Of a stretch of 35,971 nucleotides of DNA, positions 23,795 through 32,382 are shown piece by piece. The translations under genes were made by a program, and so were the position numbers. The notes beneath the pieces are model-generated. The model saw only the letters and a program-made list of their open reading frames with translations. It did no database searches and had not been told where the DNA came from. This DNA comes from Pelotomaculum sp. DTU098 (GTDB lineage Bacteria; Bacillota; Desulfotomaculia; Desulfotomaculales; Pelotomaculaceae), in assembly GCA_001512635.1 (NCBI GenBank), contig LFSA01000116.1, positions 1 to 35,971 of the forward strand, in the 5' to 3' direction. Each line of letters starts with the position of its first letter. The first letter of the stretch is position 1.

Positions 23795-24871
23795 TTAACC
23801 TGCAACCAGATCGTCCAGGGTTTTAAATGTATACCCCTGGGCCTTGATATCCTTTAAAATCCTGTCCAAGGCCTCGGTATTATCTTTGGAAACCGCGTGC
23901 AGCAAAATCAGGGCACCGTTATGCAGGTTGTCCATAACCGACTGGTAGGCCTCCTCCGGCCCGCCGGGCATGGGTACCCAGTCCACAAAAGCCATGCTCC
24001 AGAAAATATTGTGGTAACCCAATTCCCTGGTCAGGGCCAGGGTCCGCTCACTGTACTCGCCCTGCGGCGGCCTGAGGTACTTCATGTCCCTCCTGCCGGT
24101 GATGCTGGCGTAGCTTTCTTCCACAGCCTGAAGTTCCTTCTTAATCTGTTCATCCGAGACATCCGGCAGGCTGGGGTGGGTGTCCGTGTGGTTGCCCACG
24201 ATGTGCCCTTCCTCCACCATCCGCTTGACCAGGTCAGGCTGTGACTTCAGGTAATGGCCTGTAACAAAAAAGGCCGCTTTAACATTGTTAGCTTTAAGAA
24301 TATCCAGGATCTTCGGTGTATAACCGTTTTCATAACCCTCATCAAAGGTCAGGTAAACCACTTTTTCATCCGGCTTGCCCACCCAGTAGGCACCGTACCG
24401 GGCGAGCAGTTTACTGGTGGAGGAGGACATTTCGGGCTGCTGGTGGTTGCTGTTCCGCTTTAAACCCCAGCCCTTTTTCTCGTTGGACAGCCCCCCAGTA
24501 TTTACAGGGGTTGCACCGGACTGGCTGCCCGGGTTTGGAGAATTTTCAGCGGGGGAGCTGCTCCTGTCCTGAGTGGTTTCACCGGGCTCACTGCCTGTTA
24601 CTACAGGCGTGCCGTCACTGCCGCTGTTTTTTTCCTCCCCCTGCTCCCCTTCCTCCCCCCCGGCTGCAGCCGGTGCGGAGCCGGAAGGGCTGAGGGCGGT
24701 TTCAGAGCCGCCAGTGGTCTCGTTTATTTGTTCCCGGGGTCCATTTATCCCCGGCAGTTTCAGCCCGGGTTCGCCGGATAGGACCTTGAATGCAGAGGGG
24801 GACGCAGCCAGGACAAGAAAGACCAGCAGCAACAGGTAAATTCTTTTATTATTATTTTTCCGTTTCTTCAT
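23795..24871 (-). CDS. PdaA-like polysaccharide (muramic-lactam type) deacetylase
   Basis: The 358-residue protein has an N-terminal membrane anchor or signal (residues 12-30, YLLLLVFLVLAASPSA). A long low-complexity Gly/Ser/Glu/Pro linker follows to about residue 150, and then a NodB-type deacetylase domain. Its motifs are YLTFDEGYENGYTPKILD, NHTDTHPSLPD with the H-x3-H metal pair, LRPPQGEYSER, and LLHAVSKDN. The YENGYT stretch matches PdaA, the sporulation enzyme that forms muramic delta-lactam in spore cortex. Position two of the TFDD motif is Glu here, and PdaA proteins also vary there. A GGAGGAGG site precedes the ATG. The long linker is unusual for PdaA. Confidence 0.85.
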   Translation of the reverse strand: MKKRKNNNKRIYLLLLVFLVLAASPSAFKVLSGEPGLKLPGINGPREQINETTGGSETALSPSGSAPAAAGGEEGEQGEEKNSGSDGTPVVTGSEPGETTQDRSSSPAENSPNPGSQSGATPVNTGGLSNEKKGWGLKRNSNHQQPEMSSSTSKLLARYGAYWVGKPDEKVVYLTFDEGYENGYTPKILDILKANNVKAAFFVTGHYLKSQPDLVKRMVEEGHIVGNHTDTHPSLPDVSDEQIKKELQAVEESYASITGRRDMKYLRPPQGEYSERTLALTRELGYHNIFWSMAFVDWVPMPGGPEEAYQSVMDNLHNGALILLHAVSKDNTEALDRILKDIKAQGYTFKTLDDLVAG

Positions 24872-25063
24872 TTACAAGCCTCCTCCGGCGGTAAATTCGG
24901 TGCATTTAAGTTACGGACTATTCCTTTCTAGGATTGACAGCCTGCGCCCGTCTTATTCCCAGCAGATAATTTAGATAATTGTAGATAGTTCGACAAAAAT
25001 CTATATTATCCCTTCTCCCCTCCAGCCTTTATTTTCCCCTGGCCAACAGGGCCGGAACTTTAT

Positions 25064-25101
25064 AAAAAATTAACCCGCCTTTTTAACTAAACAAGGCGGG
25101 T
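25064..25101 (-). terminator. Terminator of the liv-paaK operon
   Basis: ACCCGCCTT (25073-25081) pairs perfectly with AAGGCGGGT (25093-25101). The minus strand continues TAATTTTTTA. It lies about 45 nt beyond the paaK stop. Confidence 0.88.
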
Positions 25102-25145
25102 ACCCGGATATTTCAGCACTATATCCTCTAATTCCCTCAAAACTC

Positions 25146-26480
25146 CTATAATAATTCCCGGCGGTCCATGACCCGCCTGGCCTTGCCCTCACTCCTGGGA
25201 ATGGTCCTGGGCTCGACAAACTTGATTCTGACGTTGATATTAAGGACGCTTAAGATCCTGTTGCGGATCCTTTCCTCCAGGTTCTCAATTTGCTTAATTT
25301 TATCCGAAAACATTTGCTCGGACAGTTCAACCCATACTTCCAGGGTGTCCAGCTCGCCCTTCCGGTCTACTACCAGCAGGTAGTGGGGCTCGGTCTCGCC
25401 GAATTCCAGAAGCACGCTCTCCACCTGGGACGGAAAGACATTAACGCCCCGGATTATCAGCATGTCGTCGCTGCGCCCTGTAACCCTCTTCATCCGCATA
25501 TGGGTGCGCCCGCAGGCACACTTTTCCGGGTGAAGGGTGGAAATATCACGGGTGCGGTAGCGAATCACAGGGATTCCTTCCTTTTGAATCGTGGTCAGGA
25601 CCAGCTCCCCCTCCTGCCCGTAAGGCAGGGTCTCACCGGTATCAGGGTCGATGATTTCAGCAATAAAATGGTCTTCAAAAATATGGCTGCCGCACTTGGC
25701 CGGGCATTCCATGGAAACCCCCGGACCCATTACCTCGCTCAGCCCGTAAATGTCAAAGGCCGAAATGGCAAGCTTCTCCTCCAGCTGGGCCCGCATGTTT
25801 TCCGTCCAGGGCTCGGCGCCGAAAATGCCGATCCGCAGGGGGTGGTTTTTAAAATCAATGCCTGCCGCCTCGCCCTCTTCGGCCAGGTACAGGGCATAGG
25901 AAGGGGTGCAGGTAATTATGGTCGCTCCAAGATCCTGCAAAAGCATCAGCTGGCGGGCTGTGTTTCCGCCGGAAACAGGCACAACGGAAGCTCCCAGCAG
26001 CTCCGCACCGTAATGCAGCCCCAGCCCACCGGTAAAAAGCCCGTAACCGTAAGCCACATGGACCACGTCGTCCTTCGTCCCCCCGGCCATCACCAGGGCC
26101 CGGGCTACCAACTCCGCCCAGTTGGCAATATCCCGCCTGGTATAGCCCACCACGGAGGGTTTTCCGGTTGTACCCGAGGAGGCATGGATGCGGACAATTT
26201 CGCCCATGGGTACGGCAAAAAGCCCGTAGGGGTAATTATCCCTCAGGTCATTCTTGACGGTGAAGGGCAGCTTACTGAGATCCGCCAGGGACTTGATGTC
26301 TCCCGGCTCGATCCCTTTTTCCTTAAAGGCCTGCCGGTAAAAAGGCACCCTTTCGTAAACCCTCTGCACCGTCTCCCTCAGCCGTTGAGACTGCAGCTCT
26401 TCCAAAGCCTCCCGGGACATGGTCTCAATTTCCCTGTCCCAGTATGAAATCCTGGCGTCCCAAATGGTATTCATAAACAT
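25146..26480 (-). CDS. paaK: Phenylacetate-CoA ligase
   Basis: The 444-residue adenylate-forming enzyme makes phenylacetyl-CoA (or a related aryl-acyl-CoA) from the acid, CoA and ATP. Signatures are [18 protein letters not shown] (P-loop), [30 protein letters not shown], and [18 protein letters not shown]-like hinge residues (here VTGRSDDML). Length and spacing match PaaK closely. The ATG at 26480 is chosen; MNTIWD at 26474 is an alternative. It is the last gene of the liv operon, 110 nt after livF and directly before the operon terminator. Substrate could also be indoleacetate or 4-hydroxyphenylacetate, as paralogues vary. Confidence 0.93.
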   Translation of the reverse strand: MFMNTIWDARISYWDREIETMSREALEELQSQRLRETVQRVYERVPFYRQAFKEKGIEPGDIKSLADLSKLPFTVKNDLRDNYPYGLFAVPMGEIVRIHASSGTTGKPSVVGYTRRDIANWAELVARALVMAGGTKDDVVHVAYGYGLFTGGLGLHYGAELLGASVVPVSGGNTARQLMLLQDLGATIITCTPSYALYLAEEGEAAGIDFKNHPLRIGIFGAEPWTENMRAQLEEKLAISAFDIYGLSEVMGPGVSMECPAKCGSHIFEDHFIAEIIDPDTGETLPYGQEGELVLTTIQKEGIPVIRYRTRDISTLHPEKCACGRTHMRMKRVTGRSDDMLIIRGVNVFPSQVESVLLEFGETEPHYLLVVDRKGELDTLEVWVELSEQMFSDKIKQIENLEERIRNRILSVLNINVRIKFVEPRTIPRSEGKARRVMDRRELL

Positions 26481-26590
26481 ACACCACTTTCCCTCAAAAT
26501 TATTTAAAGATTATATTTATAAGTTCCGGACACGGCTACAGCCGCAGTTACTCCCGCAGCTCCAGCCCGTACCCGCTGACCTTTGTTGTT

Positions 26591-27340
26591 TTAGAGCGCC
26601 GCCGCGGGCCGCACCGCCCGCACGCGACCCAGGTAGGCCTGCTGCACCCTGGGGTTGTTGAGCAGGTCAGCCGAACAGCCGCTCAGGACAATCCTTCCCC
26701 TTTCTATAACCAGGGCCCGGTCCGTCACCTTCAGCGCAGCGGCTGTATTCTGCTCCACCAGGATGATGGTCATCCCGGTTTGCTTCAAGCCCGCCAGGGC
26801 AGCCATAATCTCCCGCACCACCAGCGGCGCCAGGCCTGAGGACGGCTCATCCAGGAGAAGCAGCGAAGGCCGGGCCATCAGCGCCCGCCCGATAGCCAGC
26901 ATCTGCTGGAGACCGCCGCTGAGCGTGCCCGCAGAATCCCTTTCCCTGCCCCGCAGAGCGGGAAACAGGTCCAGAACCCTTTTCACGTCCTCCCTGACCG
27001 CATCCCTAAGGGCGCGGTAGTGGTGGTAGGCTCCCAGCAGAAGATTATCCAGCACGGATAAGGAGTTGAAGATCTCCCTGCGCTCGGGCACCAGGGAAAC
27101 ACCCTGTCTGACCATATACTCGGCAGGCTTGCCGGTCACAGGCCTGCCGTTTAATAATATCCTGCCTCCGGCCGGTTTGTAAAGCCCCGCCAGGGCGCCC
27201 AGGAGGGTGCTCTTTCCGGCCCCGTTGGAGCCGATAACGGCCACCATTTCCCCCTTGTGGACGCTAAGGGAAATGTCCTGCAGGGCCCTAACCCAGCCAT
27301 GGTTGACCTTCAGACCAATAATTTCAAGCAACCCGTTCAT
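26591..27340 (-). CDS. livF: LIV-type ABC transporter ATP-binding protein LivF
   Basis: The 249-residue ATPase has Walker A GSNGAGKSTLLGALAG, signature TLSGGLQQMLAIGRAL, and Walker B LLLLDEPSSGLAP. The C-terminal part IIIVEQN-like (here IILVEQNTAAALK) is typical of LivF. It pairs with LivG to power the LivHM channel of the branched-chain/hydrophobic amino acid family. It overlaps livG by 17 nt, which indicates coupled translation. The extreme C-terminus is Arg/Ala-rich. Confidence 0.93.
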   Translation of the reverse strand: MNGLLEIIGLKVNHGWVRALQDISLSVHKGEMVAVIGSNGAGKSTLLGALAGLYKPAGGRILLNGRPVTGKPAEYMVRQGVSLVPERREIFNSLSVLDNLLLGAYHHYRALRDAVREDVKRVLDLFPALRGRERDSAGTLSGGLQQMLAIGRALMARPSLLLLDEPSSGLAPLVVREIMAALAGLKQTGMTIILVEQNTAAALKVTDRALVIERGRIVLSGCSADLLNNPRVQQAYLGRVRAVRPAAAL

Positions 27341-28097
27341 CCTCCCCCAGGTAGGCTTTGATTACTTCCGGGTTCGCCTGGATTTCCGCCGGCGTCCCCA
27401 GGGCTATGGCTTCGCCGGAATTTAAAACCATAATCCGGTCGGCCACTTCCATCACAGTTTCCATATCGTGCTCCACCAGCAGCATCGACTTGCCCTCTTC
27501 CCTCAACCGCTTCAGGTAACCAGCCAGTTCCTTTGTTTCGGCACTGTTCAGGCCGGCGGCTGGCTCATCCAGCAGGACCAGCCGGGGTCCGGAGGCCAGG
27601 GCCCGGGCAATTTCCAGCAAGCGCTGGCGGCCGAAGGGGAGGGCGGCGGCAGGCAGGCCCGCCAGGCCGGCCAGCCCCACCTCGTCAATCAAGGCCAGGG
27701 CTTCCCGCCGGATCAGCTTTTCTTCCCGGGACGAACCCGGCCAGGTGACCAGGGATTTTAAAAACCCGGTCCTGCCCTTCAGGTAGGCGCCCGCCATGAC
27801 GTTTTCAAGCACCGTCATGTTCCCGAAGAGCTGAAGGTTCTGAAAGGTCCTGGTAATGCCTGCAGCGGCAATCTGGTGGGGCTTCAGGCCGGCCAGGGAC
27901 TTCCCCTCAAAAACCACAGAACCCGCGTCAGGCGCCAGCAGGCCGGTGATCAGGTTGAAAACGGTGGTTTTACCTGCGCCGTTGGGCCCAATCAAAGCAA
28001 ATATTTCCGCTTCCTGCACCTGAAAGCTGATTTCCTTAACAGCTGCAACACCGCCGAAGTAGCGGGTCAGTCCCTCAACCTCCAGCAACACCTCCAT
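27324..28097 (-). CDS. livG: LIV-type ABC transporter ATP-binding protein LivG
   Basis: The 257-residue ATPase has Walker A GPNGAGKTTVFNLITG and the LivG-typical GITRTFQNLQLFGNMTVLENVM stretch. Walker B is RLVLLDEPAAGLN and the switch region is MLLVEHDMETVMEV. The signature motif is degenerate (ALPFGRQRLLEIARAL instead of LSGGQ), as is common in LivG. It overlaps livM by 23 nt. Confidence 0.93.
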   Translation of the reverse strand: MEVLLEVEGLTRYFGGVAAVKEISFQVQEAEIFALIGPNGAGKTTVFNLITGLLAPDAGSVVFEGKSLAGLKPHQIAAAGITRTFQNLQLFGNMTVLENVMAGAYLKGRTGFLKSLVTWPGSSREEKLIRREALALIDEVGLAGLAGLPAAALPFGRQRLLEIARALASGPRLVLLDEPAAGLNSAETKELAGYLKRLREEGKSMLLVEHDMETVMEVADRIMVLNSGEAIALGTPAEIQANPEVIKAYLGEDERVA

Positions 28098-29079
28098 CCA
28101 CCTCCCTCCCCCCGGGCCTGCCTGCTCTTTCTTGATTTACCTGCGGGCTTAAGAGCGACCCCAGCCCGGCGGGGCGGAAAATCATCACCAGCACCAGGAT
28201 GATGCCGAAAAATATAATCTGGTATTCTCCCCCGGCGCCCGGGATTACCAGGGGCACCGCCCAGCGCAGGGCCTCACCCAGGGCCACCACCAGCCCGGAG
28301 CCCTGGAGCGGCCCCCAGAATGTGCCCAGGCCGCCCACAACAGCCATCAGGACAAACTGGACGGACATGTGGAAGCTGAAGGGGGAGGGGCTAATGAAGG
28401 TGACGTAGAAGGCATACAACCCCCCTGCCAGGCCGGCCAGCACGGCGCTGAAGACAAAGGCCTGGAGCTTCAAAAGAGACGTGTCCATACCCGCTGTCTG
28501 GGCGGCATGCTCGCTCTCCCGGATGGCCCTGAGGGCCCTGCCGGTGCGGGACTGGATCAGGTTATTGACGGCCAGGGAAACAAGCAGGACCACAGCCAGG
28601 ACAAGGTAGTAAAACTCGATGTCCCGGTCAAACACCAGCCCTCCCAGGGAAAGGTAGGGAATTCCCGCCAGGCCGGAGGGGCCACCGGTAATTTCCCCGC
28701 CCTCGTTGAACAGGATGTGGACCAGGATGCCGAAGGCCAGGGTGGCCAGGGCCAGGTACAGCTCCTTTAGTTTCAGGGTAGGGCGGCCGATCAGGGCCGC
28801 CACCAGGCCCGGCAGGGCCATGGCGGCCAGCAGGGCAGCCGGTGTGGGCCAGCCGCAGGAAGTGGCTAAAATGGCCGCAGTGTAACTCCCCAGCCCGAAA
28901 AAGGCGGCGTGCCCGAAGGAAACCTGGCCGGCATAACCCATCAGGATGCCCAGCCCAATCACGATGATGCTATAAAGGCCGGTCACGATAAGCATCCCCA
29001 GCAGGTAATTGCTCCTGATCAGGAAAGGCAGGACCAGGAAAAAGATTAAAACTGCAAAAACCAGCGCCTTTTTCAGCAT
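28075..29079 (-). CDS. livM: LIV-type ABC transporter permease LivM
   Basis: The 334-residue protein has about eight to ten membrane helices. It carries the family hallmark GYAGQVSFGHAAFFGLGSY near residue 50 and the cytoplasmic coupling loop SRTGRALRAIRESEHAAQ. It forms the channel with LivH. The start MLKKALVFAVLIFF begins directly in the first helix. A 229-nt gap without features separates it from livH, unlike the tight spacing of the other liv genes. Confidence 0.93.
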   Translation of the reverse strand: MLKKALVFAVLIFFLVLPFLIRSNYLLGMLIVTGLYSIIVIGLGILMGYAGQVSFGHAAFFGLGSYTAAILATSCGWPTPAALLAAMALPGLVAALIGRPTLKLKELYLALATLAFGILVHILFNEGGEITGGPSGLAGIPYLSLGGLVFDRDIEFYYLVLAVVLLVSLAVNNLIQSRTGRALRAIRESEHAAQTAGMDTSLLKLQAFVFSAVLAGLAGGLYAFYVTFISPSPFSFHMSVQFVLMAVVGGLGTFWGPLQGSGLVVALGEALRWAVPLVIPGAGGEYQIIFFGIILVLVMIFRPAGLGSLLSPQVNQERAGRPGGREVDGGVAGG

Positions 29080-29308
29080 ATCCTCTACTCCTGTTAACTC
29101 TGAATTAAAATCTATTTTGAGTGCCTCACCTTATAAACTCAGTTATTTTTTCAAGCACCAGCACCATTGCCCAGCTGTCAAGCTTAACCCCGGGGATTTA
29201 AGCCCTTTACCGGAGTTCCTACAGGTTTGGCCCGCTTTTTTAAAAGGAATTCCCACTGCCGGCGCAGCTTTCGGGTTGGTCAGTTTGCAACAACCGCTTC
29301 CCCTTCCC

Positions 29309-30190
29309 TTAGACCTTGCGCCCGGCAACTGCTCCGATTAAACCCTCCGGCCGCCACAGCAGCACCCCCATTAGAACCAGCAGGGACAGGGCGTCTTTTA
29401 AGCCCGACGACACCAGGCCTGCTCCGAAAGCTTCCAGGATCCCCAGGAGCAGCCCTCCCAGCACCGCTCCCCCGGCGCTGTTCAGGCCGCCGATGATCGC
29501 CGCCACACAGCCCTTTACCCCCAGTAAAAAGCCCATGTCGTAGGTTGCCAGGGTAACGGGCGTGATAAAGATGCCGGCCGCCGCCCCAAGGGCACCGCTC
29601 CCGGCAAAGGCCAAGCAAGACAGGGCAGCGGGATTTATCCCCACCAGCCTTGCGCCCGTCCGGTTAATTTCACAGGCCCGGAACACCTTGCCGGTATAGG
29701 TTAATTCAAAAAAACCATGCAGGCCTACAACAGCCAGGGCAACCAGCCCGAGGATCCACAGGCTCTGGGGGTTGACGGCGGCCCCCAGGACGAGCAGCGG
29801 CCCGCCCCCGGAAAAAGCAGGCAGCGCTACGGGCTCCGTGCCCCAGATCAACAGGGCCAACCCCCGCAGGGAGATGGAAAGGCTGATGGTAATGATAATC
29901 TGGATCAGCCCGGGGGCGTGGCGGGCAGGGTGGATGGCCGAGCGTTCCAGCAGCCCGCCCAGGAGGGCCAGGGCTGCCACCGCAATGACGAAGGCAAGGG
30001 GCAGGGACGCGCCGGCCGCGCAAAGGCTGGCGGCCAGCAACGCCCCCAGGGCCAGAAACTCGCCCTGGGCCATGTTCAGCACCCCTGTAATATTGAATGT
30101 TGTAACCAGGGCCAGGGCAATCAGGGCGTAAATGCCACCCAGGGTAAGCCCTGAGCATAATAGCTGGAAGAGCTGCCCGCTCAAATCCAT
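29309..30190 (-). CDS. livH: LIV-type ABC transporter permease LivH
   Basis: The roughly 293-residue membrane protein has the LivH hallmark GGIYALIALALVTTFNITGVLNMAQGEFLALGA split over its first two helices. It also has the coupling-loop series GKVFRACEINRTGARLVGIN. With LivM it forms the translocation path. ATG at 30190 is preferred, since GAGG lies 9 nt upstream; GTG at 30199 overlaps that site. It is 23 nt after livK. Confidence 0.92.
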   Translation of the reverse strand: MDLSGQLFQLLCSGLTLGGIYALIALALVTTFNITGVLNMAQGEFLALGALLAASLCAAGASLPLAFVIAVAALALLGGLLERSAIHPARHAPGLIQIIITISLSISLRGLALLIWGTEPVALPAFSGGGPLLVLGAAVNPQSLWILGLVALAVVGLHGFFELTYTGKVFRACEINRTGARLVGINPAALSCLAFAGSGALGAAAGIFITPVTLATYDMGFLLGVKGCVAAIIGGLNSAGGAVLGGLLLGILEAFGAGLVSSGLKDALSLLVLMGVLLWRPEGLIGAVAGRKV

Positions 30191-30213
30191 TTCCTTCACC
30201 CTCTTTACTCACT

Positions 30214-31413
30214 TTAGTCCAACAGCTTCCACTGGCCGTCCCGGATCTGGACCATAACCATAGAGTCCTCAGCCAGACCGTTATGGTCCTCCGGCGACAT
30301 GTTAAAGACTCCGGAAACACCTGTGAAACCCCGGGTCTTTTCCAGCTCATCACGGATCCCGGCCCGGTCCGGCCCGGCCTTTTCCAGGGCCGCTACCAGC
30401 AGGTAAAAGGCGTCCCAGGCATAACCGCCAAAGGAATTAGGCGGCGCGTTATATCTCTTGCTGTACTCGTCAATGTAGGCGGTAAGCACCTTCTTCTGGG
30501 GGTCGCTGTCGGGAATCTGGTCACTGACAGCCAGCTTGCCGATGGGCAGGATTACACCCTCCGCTGCCGTCCCGGCCAGTTCTATAAAGTTTTGGTTGCC
30601 CACCCCGTGGCTGTGCAGCAGGGGCATGGTCAGGCCCAGGTCCCGGTAATTCTTAGTTACAATGGAGGCAGAAGGGGGGATGGCCCAGACTACCGTCGCC
30701 TGCGCCCCGGAAGCCTTGACCCTGGTTAACTGGGGAGACATATCCTTGTCGGTAGCCTCGAATTTTTCCTCAGCCACAATTTGCAGCCCGGCTTTCGCCG
30801 CTGCTGCGGAGAAAGCTTTCCTGCCGCCGTCACCGTAAGCGTTGTTCATGTACAAAAAAGCCACCCGGGTCAGCCCCTTTTCCTGCAGGTAGCTGATCAG
30901 CCTGTTGACGGTAACAATATCGCTCTGGGCCGTTTTAAAAACCCACTTCCGTTCCTCCACGGGTTCAACGATACTGCTGGCCGCAGCCAGGGAAATCATG
31001 GGTACCTGCTCTTTCTGCACAGTGTCGATCATGGCCATGGAGGGGCCGCTGGAGCTGCACCCGATTACTGCCGCCACCCTCTGCTGGTTAATTAATTTTT
31101 TTACGGCCAGGACTGCTTCTGTTTCATCACTCTTGTTATCCAGGATGGTCAGTTCCAGGGGGTGGCCGTTGATTCCCCCGGCGGCATTGACTTTATCCGC
31201 CAGCATCTGGAGGGTATTGCGCTCCGGCACCCCCAGGGAGGAAGAGGGCCCGCTGATGTCAATAACCGCGCCGACCTTGTAAGGCTCCCGGCCGTCCCCT
31301 GCCCCGCTGCCGCTTCCCCCTCCTCCCGAACACCCGGCAGCCAGCAACGCAGTTAGGGCGAGGTAAGCCAGCAGGGCAAACAAAATTGTTAATTTACCTC
31401 TTTTCAGTTTCAA
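30214..31413 (-). CDS. livK: LIV-type substrate-binding lipoprotein
   Basis: The roughly 399-residue protein has a lipoprotein signal: MKLKRGKL, a hydrophobic core, and lipobox LLAAGC with Cys at residue 28. A Gly/Ser-rich spacer follows, and then a type I periplasmic-binding fold. It begins YKVGAVIDISGPSSSLGVPE and includes NQQRVAAVIGCSSSGPSM and NSFGGYAWDAFYLL. These place it in the leucine/aromatic/amide-binding Peripla_BP_6 family. Substrate cannot be read. The start is a TTG at 31413 with a perfect AAGGAGG 8 nt upstream. The frame extends to 31776, but that region is the T-box leader. Confidence 0.93.
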   Translation of the reverse strand: MKLKRGKLTILFALLAYLALTALLAAGCSGGGGSGSGAGDGREPYKVGAVIDISGPSSSLGVPERNTLQMLADKVNAAGGINGHPLELTILDNKSDETEAVLAVKKLINQQRVAAVIGCSSSGPSMAMIDTVQKEQVPMISLAAASSIVEPVEERKWVFKTAQSDIVTVNRLISYLQEKGLTRVAFLYMNNAYGDGGRKAFSAAAAKAGLQIVAEEKFEATDKDMSPQLTRVKASGAQATVVWAIPPSASIVTKNYRDLGLTMPLLHSHGVGNQNFIELAGTAAEGVILPIGKLAVSDQIPDSDPQKKVLTAYIDEYSKRYNAPPNSFGGYAWDAFYLLVAALEKAGPDRAGIRDELEKTRGFTGVSGVFNMSPEDHNGLAEDSMVMVQIRDGQWKLLD

Positions 31414-31568
31414 GTACGGGTCCTCCTTATTCATTCTTTGAAAACAGTTTGCACCGGAGCGGCCCCCTGCCCCGGGGCACAGCCCGGACAGGAACGCCCC
31501 GTAAAGGTCGCCAGACAATGGAATCCTGCCCCAACTAAAGAAAACCATCACCCCCTGTAGGAACCGGA

Positions 31569-31611
31569 TAAAATAAAAAGCCCGCAGCCTTCGCGGGGAC
31601 GAAAGCTGCGG
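31569..31611 (-). terminator. T-box terminator 2 (proximal to livK)
   Basis: CCGCAGC (31582-31588) pairs with GCTGCGG (31605-31611). The minus strand continues GGGCTTTTTATTTTATC. It competes with the second antiterminator, T-box at 31616-31630. Confidence 0.85.
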
Positions 31612-31656
31612 ACTTCCGCGGTACCACCCCGGTTGGTTAAAAAATAACCCCCTCAA

Positions 31657-31795
31657 GCAGGGTACGGGAATCCCCTTCCCTGCAGGGGGGATGTAAACAA
31701 AAAACTTTTCGACCTTAGGGACGAAAAGTTCTTTTCGCGTTACCACCCTAGTTGGCTTCCTTTGAGGAAAACCCACTCCGGCAGGGTACGGGAAT
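31657..31795 (-). repeat. Duplicated T-box stem III arm
   Basis: The 15-nt sequence GCAGGGTACGGGAAT (plus strand) occurs at 31657-31671 and 31781-31795, 124 nt apart. In both copies it precedes a T-box motif and a terminator on the minus strand. This marks an internal duplication of the expression platform. Confidence 0.85.
31699..31729 (-). terminator. T-box terminator 1 (promoter-proximal)
   Basis: ACTTTTCG (31704-31711) pairs with CGAAAAGT (31722-31729), and a run of T follows on the minus strand. It competes with the first antiterminator, T-box at 31736-31749. Confidence 0.85.
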
Positions 31796-31999
31796 TAATT
31801 CCTTATACCCCCTTCCTTTTAACGGTGGAAGCCTCCGTCCGGGCCTACTTTCCCTACTGGGTTTCAGTCCGGCAACTCGGGGGAGAACTTCAGCAGGTCA
31901 TACAATGGCGGCGCTTTCAGTCACGGCGCTGCCTCCCTGGAATGCTGTGTCCGGCCTACTTTTCCCCTTCATTGTTTTTACAGTTATCCTTATGTGCTC

Positions 32000-32028
32000 A
32001 TAATAACAGCAACACCCCCGCCAGTCAA
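32000..32028 (-). promoter_or_regulatory. Promoter of the T-box-controlled liv-paaK operon
   Basis: On the minus strand TTGACT (32028-32023) and TATTAT (32005-32000) are separated by exactly 17 nt. Transcription would start near 31993, shortly before Stem I. Confidence 0.8.
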
Positions 32029-32163
32029 GGAAAAAAACGTCTATTGCCTGTCCTTTTTTGCTGAGCTGCTTTCAAAGGGGATACACCCCTTTCGTAGAAT
32101 CTAGTCAACAGACCGGTCCGCCGGACCTTTAAACCTGCATTTTGCTTGACAGCCATGCTTTCC

Positions 32164-32275
32164 AGGCCGGCCGGGTACTGCCGGAAAACCGGCGCGCCTC
32201 CCGTTAATGGAAAGGAGGTTGAAGCAGGTAAATACTTACCCAGGTTTAAACCCCCGGCCTTTCCTTTTAAGGGGG
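32164..32275 (+). promoter_or_regulatory. Structured leader, candidate Moco/Tuco-type riboswitch
   Basis: A closing helix AGGCCGG (32164-32170)/CCGGCCT (32254-32260) encloses several stems. These include CCGG-AAAA-CCGG, GCCTCC (32196-32201)/GGAGGT (32214-32219) with a GGAAA loop side, and GGTA/TTACC near 32227-32240. The GCCTCCCG ... GGAAAGGAGGTTGAAGC run resembles, from memory, the conserved core of the molybdenum/tungsten-cofactor RNA motif. Downstream, CCCCC (32251-32255)/GGGGG (32271-32275) with a T-rich tail could be an alternative terminator overlapping the closing helix. The downstream gene encodes an oxyanion-type ABC ATPase. A promoter at 32315-32342 lies after this element, which leaves its role open. 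Confidence 0.48.
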
Positions 32276-32314
32276 CATCCTGTTTATTTTGTTTTCCAGG
32301 CAGGAAAAATAATC

Positions 32315-32342
32315 TTTACATACCAGAACTAATCTATATACT
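32315..32342 (+). promoter_or_regulatory. Promoter directly upstream of the ABC ATPase gene
   Basis: TTTACA (32315-32320) and TATACT (32337-32342) are 16 nt apart, and transcription would start near 32350. The leader to the ATG would be about 35 nt with a GGAGG site. Confidence 0.6.
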
Positions 32343-32382
32343 ATAAGCGATCTATAACCTTAAACTGACGGAGGACTTGTAA

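Larger units (their letters stand above)
31569..31993 (-). promoter_or_regulatory. T-box leader of the liv-paaK operon, best specifier UUC (Phe), with duplicated terminator module
   Basis: Reading leftwards, the leader has the Stem I start GAAGGGGAAAAGTA (31970-31957). The Stem I apex is CTGAAAGCGCC, and the specifier side is GAAGTTCTCCCCCGAG. Next come Stem II (AAGTAGGCCCGGACGG), stem III, and T-box AGGGTGGTAACGCG (31749-31736), followed by a terminator. A second stem III, a second T-box GGGGTGGTACCGCGG (31630-31616) and a second terminator follow, without another Stem I. By analogy to the GAA-N-codon layout of glyQS, the specifier is UUC at 31887-31885. GUU (Val) or CUC (Leu) in neighbouring registers cannot be excluded. 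Uncharged tRNA would prevent termination. Confidence 0.88.

Noticed and set aside
25290-26447. 385-codon plus-strand ORF antisense to paaK
   Set aside because: Antisense shadow of a well-conserved enzyme gene; no ribosome site or domain.
31616-31740. Second complete T-box riboswitch
   Set aside because: Only about 95 nt lie between the first terminator and the second T-box motif, too short for a Stem I with its own specifier. It is a duplicated expression platform, not a full second T-box.
31434-31776. N-terminal extension of the LivK frame
   Set aside because: The extra residues are encoded by the T-box leader and terminators. A TTG with a perfect AAGGAGG and a lipoprotein signal directly after it gives the true start.
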